From positions 13,876 to 19,681 of the forward strand of contig JAEPNS010000015.1 in assembly GCA_017643325.1 (NCBI GenBank): a stretch of 5,806 nucleotides of DNA, read 5' to 3'. This document shows positions 1 to 4,746 of the stretch, one piece after another. This DNA comes from Alphaproteobacteria bacterium (GTDB lineage Bacteria; Pseudomonadota; Alphaproteobacteria; UBA6615). How positions within the stretch are numbered: the stretch's first letter is position 1; each line of letters starts with the position of its first letter. The position numbers and the translations under genes were made by a program. Below the pieces are notes generated by a model. The model ran no database searches. It worked only from the letters and a program-made list of their open reading frames with translations, and was not told where the DNA came from.

Positions 1-70
1 AAGGGCGGAAATAAGCGCAACCGGCCCCCGATTTCAAGGGGCATGTGCGAATTCCGCTGTGCGGCCAAAC

Positions 71-82
71 CGGGTATACCCG
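71..82 (+). promoter_or_regulatory. 12-bp perfect palindrome / possible -10 region just upstream of the editing gene
   Basis: The sequence CGGGTATACCCG is a perfect 12-bp inverted repeat ending 6 bases before the ATG at 89. It contains TATACC (75-80), which resembles a -10 box. If used, transcription would start about at the ATG, giving a leaderless mRNA, which would fit the lack of a Shine-Dalgarno sequence there. No good -35 box is visible at the right distance. It could equally be an operator. The rest of bases 1-70 holds no gene I can support. The palindrome is seen directly; its role is inference. Confidence 0.35.
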
Positions 83-88
83 CCCGTC

Positions 89-589
89 ATGAACGATCCG
101 CACACCATCGAGGCCCCGCTGCTGGCCAGATTCGACGCGCTCGGCATCGAGATCGTCATGCACCGGCACCCGCCGCTGCACACCGTCGAGGAATCGCGGG
201 CCCTGCGCGGCAGCATGCCGGGCAGCCATATCAAGAACCTTTTCCTGCGCGACAAGAAGCGCAACCAGTGGCTTGTCACCGTCCCCGAGGACGCAACGGT
301 CGACCTGAAGGTGCTGCGCCGGGTGATCGGGGCGAGCGGCAACCTCAGCTTCGGCAGCGCGGACCTGCTCGCGGCCTCGCTCGGTGTCCAGCCCGGTTCG
401 GTGACGCCGTTTGCCGTGATGAACGATCGCGAGGGAATCGTGACAATGGTGCTGGCGCGCGCCGTGCTCGACGCCGACCCGGTCAACGCCCACCCGCTGC
501 ACAACGAGGCGACGGCGGCCATCGGCCGCGACGACCTGCTGCGCTTCCTTGCCGCCTGCGGCCACGCGCCGCTGATGATCGACCTGTAG
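89..589 (+). CDS. Aminoacyl-tRNA editing deacylase, ProX/PrdX (YbaK-like) family, prolyl-tRNA synthetase-associated domain protein
   Basis: This 166-residue protein is a free-standing relative of the editing domain of prolyl-tRNA synthetase. Family members act in trans in the cytoplasm and hydrolyse mischarged tRNA(Pro), mainly Ala-tRNA(Pro) in the ProXp-ala group, so alanine is not inserted at proline codons. Visible family blocks are HTVEES (31-36), GSHIKNLFLRDKK (45-57), LSFGSADLL and PGSVTPFAVMND, and the C-terminal HPLHNEAT and GHAPLMIDL. K49 in SHIKNLF matches the conserved lysine of the active site. Length is normal for the stand-alone family. I chose the ATG at 89 because homologues start close to this point; an in-frame GTG at 59 would add ten residues that do not look like family sequence. 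No clear Shine-Dalgarno precedes it. The family is sure; the exact substrate is inferred, and related YbaK proteins clear Cys-tRNA(Pro) instead. Confidence 0.93.
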   Translation: MNDPHTIEAPLLARFDALGIEIVMHRHPPLHTVEESRALRGSMPGSHIKNLFLRDKKRNQWLVTVPEDATVDLKVLRRVIGASGNLSFGSADLLAASLGVQPGSVTPFAVMNDREGIVTMVLARAVLDADPVNAHPLHNEATAAIGRDDLLRFLAACGHAPLMIDL

Positions 590-610
590 CGCGTTTTCGC
601 GTGCCGCACG

Positions 611-643
611 GGGGTTGATACCCCGGCCGCAAGGTTCCATCTT
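611..643 (+). promoter_or_regulatory. Candidate promoter and small inverted repeat ahead of the cnoX operon
   Basis: The 95-base gap between the editing gene and cnoX contains GGGG-TTGATA-CCCC (611-624), a 4-bp-arm inverted repeat. TTGATA (615-620) matches five of six bases of a -35 box and is followed, after 17 bases, by CATCTT (638-643), a poor -10 match with three of six. A second tiny repeat, CGCG-TTTT-CGCG (590-601), follows directly after the preceding stop codon. A promoter for the downstream four-gene run is expected here because it is the only sizeable gap, but the boxes are weak. The element resembles the palindrome at 71-82. Confidence 0.3.
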
Positions 644-684
644 CTGCCCGACAAACAAGAAAACCGCACGAAACGAGCTTCGAC

Positions 685-1626
685 ATGGACCCGATCGTCA
701 CCGATCCGAACGCAGCGCCCGCCCCCGCGGCCGGCGGCGAGATCATCAAGGATTCCGACCAGAACAACTTCATGGCGGACGTGATCGACGCATCGCGCGA
801 CGTGCCGGTGATCGTCGATTTCTGGGCGACCTGGTGCGGCCCGTGCAAGACGCTGGGCCCGATCCTCGAGAAGGTCGTGACCAACGCCGGCGGCGCGGTG
901 AAGCTGGTGAAGGTCGACGTCGACCGTTCGCCCGACATCTCGGCGCAGCTGCGCATCCAGTCGATCCCGACAGTCTATGCCTTCATCGACGGCCAGCCGG
1001 TCGACGGGTTCCAGGGCGCGCTGCCGGAAAGCCAGGTCCAGGCCTGGGTGGACGAACTGATCGCCAAGCATGACGGCGCGGCGAATGCCGGCCCGGACCC
1101 GCTGGTCGAGGCCCTCGATGCCGCGGACGCGGCGCTCGCGGAGGGCGACATCGCCAATGCCGGCGGCGTCTACGCCCAGGTCCTGAACCAGGACCCGGAC
1201 AACGCGCGCGCCCTGTCGGGCATGATCCGCGCCTATATCAAGGCCGGCCAGGCGGACAAGGCCCGCGCCGTCGCCGACCAGGCAAGCCCGGTCGCGCTGC
1301 AGGACGAGGACGTCAAGGCCGCCATCGCCGCCCTCGAGCTCGCCGAGGCGGGCCGGGAGGCGGCCGGCGAGATCGACAGCCTGCGCGCGGCCATGGAGGC
1401 CGACCCGAAGGACAACCAGGCGGCCTATGATTTCGCGGTCGCCGCCTTCGCGGCCGGCCAGCCCGAAGCGGCGATCGATGCGCTGGTCGGCATCATCGGG
1501 CGCAAGCGCGACTGGAACGAGGACGCGGCACGCACCGAACTGCTGAAGATCTTCGATGCGCTCGGGCCCGCCGACCCGGTCACGGTCGCGGGGCGCCGCA
1601 AGCTCTCCTCCGTCCTGTTTTCATGA
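685..1626 (+). CDS. cnoX: Thioredoxin-TPR co-chaperone (CnoX/YbbN family) with intact WCGPC motif
   Basis: The 313-residue protein has an N-terminal thioredoxin fold (about residues 20-125) and a C-terminal tetratricopeptide-type helical region (about 139-313). The thioredoxin part has the full active site WATWCGPCK with C51 and C54, and the cis-proline P95 in SIPTVYAF. The C-terminal half has TPR-like segments such as QVLNQDPDNARALSG and the family's usual RKRDWNEDAAR ending. CnoX proteins are cytoplasmic holdases that protect proteins from over-oxidation and hand them to GroEL or DnaK. The E. coli member lacks a complete CXXC and is not a reductase, whereas members with both cysteines, as in Caulobacter, also reduce disulfides; this protein belongs to the second kind. 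Residues 1-18 form a Pro/Ala-rich N-terminal extension. ATG at 685 has only a weak upstream ACGAG (673-677). It is the first gene of the four-gene run, and its stop overlaps the next start as ATGA. Confidence 0.93.
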   Translation: MDPIVTDPNAAPAPAAGGEIIKDSDQNNFMADVIDASRDVPVIVDFWATWCGPCKTLGPILEKVVTNAGGAVKLVKVDVDRSPDISAQLRIQSIPTVYAFIDGQPVDGFQGALPESQVQAWVDELIAKHDGAANAGPDPLVEALDAADAALAEGDIANAGGVYAQVLNQDPDNARALSGMIRAYIKAGQADKARAVADQASPVALQDEDVKAAIAALELAEAGREAAGEIDSLRAAMEADPKDNQAAYDFAVAAFAAGQPEAAIDALVGIIGRKRDWNEDAARTELLKIFDALGPADPVTVAGRRKLSSVLFS

Positions 1627-2300
1627 ACGGCGACGCGGCCCCCGTGGCGCTCCCGGAGGCGCTGCCGCTGTTACCGCTCAACGGGGTGCTGCTGCTGCCG
1701 CGCGGCAACCTGCCGCTCAACGTGTTCGAGCCGCGCTATCTCGCGATGGTCGATGCCGCGCTCGCCGGTTCGCGGGCAATCGGGATCGTGCAGCCGGCCG
1801 CCGACGGGACCGAGGGCCTGAGCGCGCCCGACGGCACGAACCTGTACCGCACCGGCTGCGTGGGCCGGATCCGCGCCTTCGAGGAAACCGACGACGGCCG
1901 CTACATCATGGAGCTGCGCGGCATCTCGCGCTTCGACATCGCGGAAGAGCTGGAGATGGAGTCGGGCTTCCGCCGCGTGCGCCCGGACTACGGCCCCTAC
2001 GCCGCCGACCTGCACCCCGACCCGGGCGCTCTCGCCGACCGCGACCGCCTGCTCACCGCGCTGAAGGGCTATTTCGAGGTTCGCAACATCGCGGCCGACT
2101 GGGATGCGCTCGTGAAGACACCGGACGAGCGGCTGATCACGACCCTGTCCATGGTCTGTCCGTTCGACCCGGCCGAGAAGCAGGTGCTGCTCGAGGCGCC
2201 GGAGATGGGGCAGCGCTGCAAGCTGCTGATCGGCTTCATGGAGGCCGCGCTACGAGAGGCCGGCAATGACAATGCGCCCGGCAACCCGGCACTGAACTGA
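1623..2300 (+). CDS. Stand-alone LON substrate-binding (N-terminal) domain protein
   Basis: The protein has 225 residues and consists of a LON N-terminal domain only (PF02190 type). The opening block LPLLPLNGVLLLPRGNLPLN, then VFEPRYLAMVDAAL, IGIVQP and CVGRIRAFEETDDGRY are typical. There is no AAA+ ATPase module and no Ser-Lys protease module, so it cannot degrade proteins alone. In Lon protease this domain binds substrates; the function of the free-standing bacterial form is not established. The start ATG overlaps the cnoX stop in ATGA (1623-1626), suggesting translational coupling, and no separate Shine-Dalgarno is evident. The C-terminal part (about residues 150-210) has the helical LITTLSMVCPFDPAEKQVLL block common in this group. 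Position next to a chaperone suggests, without proving, a role in substrate recognition or protein quality control. Confidence 0.9.
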   Translation: MNGDAAPVALPEALPLLPLNGVLLLPRGNLPLNVFEPRYLAMVDAALAGSRAIGIVQPAADGTEGLSAPDGTNLYRTGCVGRIRAFEETDDGRYIMELRGISRFDIAEELEMESGFRRVRPDYGPYAADLHPDPGALADRDRLLTALKGYFEVRNIAADWDALVKTPDERLITTLSMVCPFDPAEKQVLLEAPEMGQRCKLLIGFMEAALREAGNDNAPGNPALN

Positions 2301-2307
2301 GGCACCC

Positions 2308-2502
2308 ATGGCACCCGATAATTCCGCGGCCGTCGACCCGAAGCTGCTCGAGATCCTGGTCTGCCCCGTCACCAAGGGCCCGCTCGAATACGACGCGGAC
2401 GCCCAGGAACTGATCAGCAGGCAAGCGGGCCTCGCCTACCCGATCCGCGACGGCATCCCGATCATGCTCGCCGAGGAAGCCCGCGAGCTGGATTCCGACT
2501 GA
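2308..2502 (+). CDS. Trm112-family protein (UPF0434/YcaR-like)
   Basis: This small protein of 64 residues matches the Trm112 family through LLEILVCPVTKGPLEYD (residues 13-29) and the C-terminal block AGLAYPIRDGIPIML. In eukaryotes and archaea Trm112 is an obligatory partner that stabilises methyltransferases acting on tRNA, rRNA and release factors; the bacterial short form is thought to be similar but is less studied. The usual zinc-type CPxC motif is incomplete: only C19 is present and the second position is threonine (CPVTK), so a canonical zinc site is unlikely. The ATG at 2308 is preceded by TGAGG (2298-2302), which overlaps the stop codon of the LON-domain gene and is a good ribosome site. 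It lies 7 bases after that gene and 2 bases before the next. Confidence 0.92.
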   Translation: MAPDNSAAVDPKLLEILVCPVTKGPLEYDADAQELISRQAGLAYPIRDGIPIMLAEEARELDSD

Positions 2503-2504
2503 CC

Positions 2505-2864
2505 GTGCGCGAACACACGGTCACCGAGCTGCGCTACAGCAAGGACGAGAAGTGCCTGACCGTCGCCTTCGACGACGGTGCCTCGTTCGACCTTCCCGCA
2601 GAATACCTGCGCGTCTATTCGCCGTCGGCCGAGGTGCGCGGGCATGGCGCCGACGAGCGCAGGATCATCGCGGGCCGGCGCCATGTCGGCATCATGAAGA
2701 TCGAGCCCGTGGGCAACTATGCCGTGAAGATCGACTTCGACGACCTGCACGACACCGGCCTGTACTCCTGGTCGTATTTCCGCGAGCTGGGGGAGAAGCG
2801 GGAGACGTGGTGGGCGCAGTACCTGAAGGACCTGGAAGACCGCGGCCTGAGCCGCGACCCCTAG
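2505..2864 (+). CDS. DUF971 protein (gamma-butyrobetaine hydroxylase-like N-terminal domain), function unknown
   Basis: The 119-residue protein is a single DUF971 domain (PF06155 type). Diagnostic parts are TELRYSKDEKCLTVAFDDG (8-26), FDLPAEYLRVYSPSAEVRGH, the central VGIMKIEPVGNYAVKIDFDD and LHDTGLYSWSYFRELGE. The same domain forms the N-terminus of gamma-butyrobetaine dioxygenase, where Cys and His residues bind zinc. Here the cysteine cluster is replaced by SPSAEVRGH and only one cysteine (C17) remains, although the LHDTG histidine is kept, so that zinc site is probably lost. No dioxygenase domain is attached, hence it is not a carnitine enzyme. The start is a GTG two bases after the Trm112 stop, with no alternative ATG nearby, which suggests coupled translation. 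It is the last gene of the run. The family match is firm; the role is unknown. Confidence 0.9.
   Translation: MREHTVTELRYSKDEKCLTVAFDDGASFDLPAEYLRVYSPSAEVRGHGADERRIIAGRRHVGIMKIEPVGNYAVKIDFDDLHDTGLYSWSYFRELGEKRETWWAQYLKDLEDRGLSRDP
2841..2856. terminator. Terminator-like hairpin at the convergent junction
   Basis: CGCGGC-CTGA-GCCGCG forms a perfect 6-bp GC stem with a 4-base loop. It sits inside the last codons of the DUF971 gene, 5 bases before its stop, and about 20 bases beyond the stop of the opposing monooxygenase gene. It would fold in either transcript. There is no T-run on either side, so it is not a classical intrinsic terminator; it may help stop or stabilise the convergent transcripts, or be a by-product of GC-rich coding sequence. 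Confidence 0.25.
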
Positions 2865-2876
2865 CCCGGACGCCTC

Positions 2877-4130
2877 CTAGAGCGCCTCGCCGCGCACCAA
2901 CCTCGGGAGGTCCCCCACGACGCCCATGGCGTGGCGCATGAAGAACCGCCGCAGCGGCGGGGCGGCGTTGACGGCGGCCAGCCCTGCGTCACGCGCCGCA
3001 CGGACCGGCGCGATGTCGTTGGAGAAGAGCCGGGTCAGCAGGTCCGTGGTGACGGCGAGAGTCATGTTGTCGGACCGGCGCCAGCGCTCATAGTCGGCGA
3101 GGATATCCGGCTCGCCGATGTCGCGCCCGAGGCGACGGGCATCGACCACGAGCTCGGCCAGCGCGGCGACGTCGCGGATACCCATGTTCAGCCCCTGCCC
3201 CGCGATCGGGTGGATCGCGTGGGCCGCGTCTCCGACGAGGGCCATCCGCCGGTCGACATAGCGCGCCGCGTGGCTGAGCCCGAGCGGGTAGACCGAGCGC
3301 GGGCCGGCCAGCGCGATCCGGCCGAGGAACCCGCCCGTGCAATTCGCGAGCGCGGCGGAGAAGCCCGTGTCATCCATGTTCCGAAGAGCCGGGACAAGCC
3401 GGTTGCTCTCGCTCCACACCACGGACGAGCAGTGCCGCAGCCCGTCGACCGGGTTATCCAGATCATGCATGGGCAGGAGCGCGAACGGCCCGCCGGGCAG
3501 GAACCGCTCGTGGGCGATGTTGCGGTGCGGCTGCTCGTGGGCGATCGCACAGACGAAGCTCGACTGGTCGTAGCGCCACTCGGTGACCCTGATCCCGGCA
3601 TCCCTGCGCAAACGCGACCCGCGCCCGTCGCATGCGAAGACGACCCGGGCCCGCGCGGTCTCGCCACCGGCCAGTTCGGCCACAACGCCGGTATCGGTGC
3701 GCGCCAGGTCGGCGATCTCGGCCGGGGCCAGCAGCTCGAGCGCCGGCGCACGGCCGGCCGCAGCGAAGAAACTCTCGCGGATGGGCCGGTTTTCAAGGAT
3801 GTGGCCGAGCGGCTCGTCGCCCAGTTCGCGGGAATCGAAATGCAGGAACATCAGCGAATCGCCGTCGCTGACCCGGATGTCGTCGATCGGGCAGGCGTCC
3901 GCCGCGAGGGCGCCCCAGAGCCCGATCCCCTCCAGCACGCGGCGGCTGCCGGCCGCGATGGCCGTGGTGCGGCCGTCGTGCCCGGGCGCGGTCATCGCGG
4001 CGGGATCGGCCCGGTCCACAACCGCGACCTCGACGCCGGCCGACGCGAGGGCGTGGGCGAGCGACATGCCCGCCATCCCCGCGCCGACGACGAGTGCTTC
4101 GACGGTCTGGGTATGGGGTGCCGGTTTCAT
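2877..4130 (-). CDS. UbiH/UbiF/VisC/COQ6-family FAD-dependent ubiquinone biosynthesis hydroxylase
   Basis: The enzyme (417 residues from the chosen ATG) is a class A flavin monooxygenase that hydroxylates the aromatic ring of ubiquinone precursors using FAD, NAD(P)H and O2, likely at the inner membrane with the other Ubi proteins. Three hallmark motifs are visible: the FAD dinucleotide motif GAGMAG at 16-21, the DG motif CDGRGSRLRR around D168, and the GD motif GDAAHAIHPIAGQGLNMG at 300-317, which contains the UbiH/COQ6 signature. DGRTTAI near residue 55 is also typical, as is the C-terminal DLPRLVRGEAL. I chose the start at 4130 because it places the FAD motif about 15 residues in, as in relatives; in-frame ATGs at 4166 and 4247 would add 12 and 39 residues with no family resemblance. 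No strong ribosome site marks any of them. Whether it attacks C1, C5 or C6 (UbiF, UbiH, UbiI, or the broad-range UbiL) cannot be told from sequence. Confidence 0.92.
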   Translation of the reverse strand: MKPAPHTQTVEALVVGAGMAGMSLAHALASAGVEVAVVDRADPAAMTAPGHDGRTTAIAAGSRRVLEGIGLWGALAADACPIDDIRVSDGDSLMFLHFDSRELGDEPLGHILENRPIRESFFAAAGRAPALELLAPAEIADLARTDTGVVAELAGGETARARVVFACDGRGSRLRRDAGIRVTEWRYDQSSFVCAIAHEQPHRNIAHERFLPGGPFALLPMHDLDNPVDGLRHCSSVVWSESNRLVPALRNMDDTGFSAALANCTGGFLGRIALAGPRSVYPLGLSHAARYVDRRMALVGDAAHAIHPIAGQGLNMGIRDVAALAELVVDARRLGRDIGEPDILADYERWRRSDNMTLAVTTDLLTRLFSNDIAPVRAARDAGLAAVNAAPPLRRFFMRHAMGVVGDLPRLVRGEAL

Positions 4131-4188
4131 GGCCGGAAGATCGCGTGGCGGCTTGCGGATGTCCATGCGGCAGTTCGCCCGATTTTTA

Positions 4189-4205
4189 TGCACAAAAAAT
4201 ATGCA
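4189..4205 (+). promoter_or_regulatory. Candidate NtrC binding site (TGCA-N9-TGCA)
   Basis: TGCACAAAAAATATGCA keeps the outer TGCA-N9-TGCA of the 17-bp NtrC consensus (TGCACC-N5-GGTGCA) with exact spacing, but the inner CC and GG positions are not matched. Its centre is about 135 bases upstream of the transcription start predicted from the sigma-54 promoter, a normal distance for an enhancer site. NtrC control of glnK-amtB is well established in proteobacteria; occupancy of this particular site is inference. Confidence 0.45.
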
Positions 4206-4206
4206 G

Positions 4207-4232
4207 TTTTGCGATTTTGCAGGTTTTGTAGG
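4207..4232 (+). repeat. Three tandem TTTTG-containing direct repeats
   Basis: TTTTGCGA (4207-4214), TTTTGCAGG (4215-4223) and TTTTGTAGG (4224-4232) lie head to tail with an 8- to 9-base period between the candidate NtrC site and the sigma-54 promoter. They may be binding half-sites, a flexible or bent DNA stretch, or chance in AT-rich sequence. The repeats are plain to see; no function can be assigned. Confidence 0.4.
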
Positions 4233-4243
4233 CAGATTTATGG

Positions 4244-4259
4244 CCACAATATCTTGTGG
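4244..4259. repeat. Perfect inverted repeat CCACAA-TATC-TTGTGG
   Basis: Two perfect 6-base arms are separated by 4 bases, giving a 16-bp operator-like dyad about 80 bases upstream of the predicted glnK start. It does not match the NtrC consensus. It could be the site of another regulator acting on either divergent gene. Confidence 0.45.
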
Positions 4260-4279
4260 TACGGCGTAACCGCCTGTTT

Positions 4280-4291
4280 TTCATATGTGAA
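4280..4291. repeat. Imperfect inverted repeat TTCA-TATG-TGAA
   Basis: A 12-bp dyad with 4-base arms lies 15 bases before the -24 element of the sigma-54 promoter. It is short enough to be chance, but its position is suited to a regulator that blocks or helps RpoN polymerase. Confidence 0.25.
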
Positions 4292-4305
4292 TCGTTCCCT
4301 CGACA

Positions 4306-4322
4306 CTGGCACGACACTTGAA
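4306..4322 (+). promoter_or_regulatory. Sigma-54 (RpoN) -24/-12 promoter of glnK-amtB
   Basis: CTGGCACGACACTTGAA matches the RpoN consensus (TGGCACG-N4-TTGCA) at every key position except the C of the -12 GC, which is A. TGGCACG is at 4307-4313 and TTGAA at 4318-4322, with exact spacing. This predicts a transcription start near 4332 and a leader of about 57 bases before glnK. A sigma-54 promoter ahead of glnK-amtB is the expected arrangement for nitrogen-limitation control by NtrC. Confidence 0.85.
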
Positions 4323-4376
4323 ACATGCGCCGCAGACCCGCAGCCGAATCCTCGGTTGCGGCCAATGGCTTGCATG

Positions 4377-4383
4377 AAGGGGG
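4377..4383 (+). promoter_or_regulatory. glnK: Ribosome binding site that fixes the glnK start
   Basis: AAGGGGG lies 5 bases before the ATG at 4389 and downstream of upstream in-frame start codons, so it selects this ATG rather than the long upstream open frame. The resulting protein has the standard PII length of 112 residues. Confidence 0.8.
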
Positions 4384-4388
4384 TTTCC

Positions 4389-4727
4389 ATGAAGCTGGTC
4401 ATGGCGGTGATCAAACCGTTCAAACTGGATGAGGTGCGCGAGGCGCTCACCGAACTCGGGGTGCAGGGCCTGACCGCAACCGAGGTCAAGGGCTACGGGC
4501 GCCAGAAGGGGCAGACCGAAATCTACCGCGGCGCGGAGTATGCCGTGAGTTTCCTGCCCAAGGTGAAGGTCGAGGTTGTCGTGGACGACGACCAGACCGA
4601 TTCCGTGGTCGAAGTCATCGCCAAGGCGGCCAACACGGGCCGGATTGGCGACGGCAAGATTTTCGTCGTGGACGTGCAGAGCGCCATGCGGATTCGCACC
4701 GGCGAAACCGGCGCCGAAGCGCTCTAG
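4389..4727 (+). CDS. glnK: PII nitrogen regulatory protein GlnK
   Basis: The 112-residue protein is a canonical PII signal protein, a cytoplasmic trimer that senses ATP/ADP and 2-oxoglutarate and is modified according to glutamine level. It starts MKLVMAVIKPFKLDEVREAL as usual. The T-loop (about 37-55) has the uridylylation tyrosine Y51 in YRGAEYAVSF, and R47 at the position that plugs the AmtB pore. The B-loop is TGRIGDGKIFV (83-93) with K90, and the C-loop carries R101 and R103 in RIRTGE; all main nucleotide-binding residues are present. Its place 19 bases before amtB and behind an RpoN promoter identifies it as GlnK rather than GlnB, which usually sits beside glnA. It should bind and close AmtB after ammonium upshift and release it when uridylylated. 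GlnK-type paralogue names (GlnZ, GlnJ) are possible. Confidence 0.97.
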   Translation: MKLVMAVIKPFKLDEVREALTELGVQGLTATEVKGYGRQKGQTEIYRGAEYAVSFLPKVKVEVVVDDDQTDSVVEVIAKAANTGRIGDGKIFVVDVQSAMRIRTGETGAEAL

Positions 4728-4746
4728 GCAAGGGAGTTTTCCAACA

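Larger units (their letters stand above)
4131..4388. promoter_or_regulatory. Divergent, AT-rich regulatory region between the ubiquinone hydroxylase and glnK
   Basis: This 258-base gap is the longest in the window. Its middle part (about 4181-4300) is clearly AT-richer than the surrounding genes. It must hold promoters for both divergent genes. On the plus strand I can point to a sigma-54 promoter, an NtrC-like site and further inverted and direct repeats, listed separately. On the minus strand I see AT-rich stretches near 4185-4205 that could serve as a -10, but no convincing paired boxes for the hydroxylase gene. I see no small gene or structured RNA here. Confidence 0.7.

Noticed and set aside
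59..88. GTG start at 59 for the editing protein
   Set aside because: It adds ten residues without family resemblance and its ribosome site is no better; the ATG at 89 fits the usual N-terminus.
590..684. A riboswitch or small RNA in the gap before cnoX
   Set aside because: Only two 4-bp stems are visible and no known structured motif is recognisable in 95 bases.
34..1071. Long minus-strand open frame opposite the editing and cnoX genes
   Set aside because: It is the mirror of two well-identified genes, low-complexity in composition, and has no recognisable domain.
4131..4247. N-terminal extension of the ubiquinone hydroxylase to a start at 4247
   Set aside because: The additional 39 residues do not resemble the family, lie over the AT-rich regulatory region, and would push the FAD motif abnormally far from the N-terminus.
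2931..4727. A 598-codon plus-strand open frame running antisense through the whole ubiquinone hydroxylase gene and in frame into glnK, suggesting a large fusion protein
   Set aside because: The part before 4389 has no family features, is rich in Arg/Gly/Ala/Pro as expected for the antisense of a GC-rich gene, and has no ribosome site. A strong Shine-Dalgarno and normal PII length place the true start at 4389.
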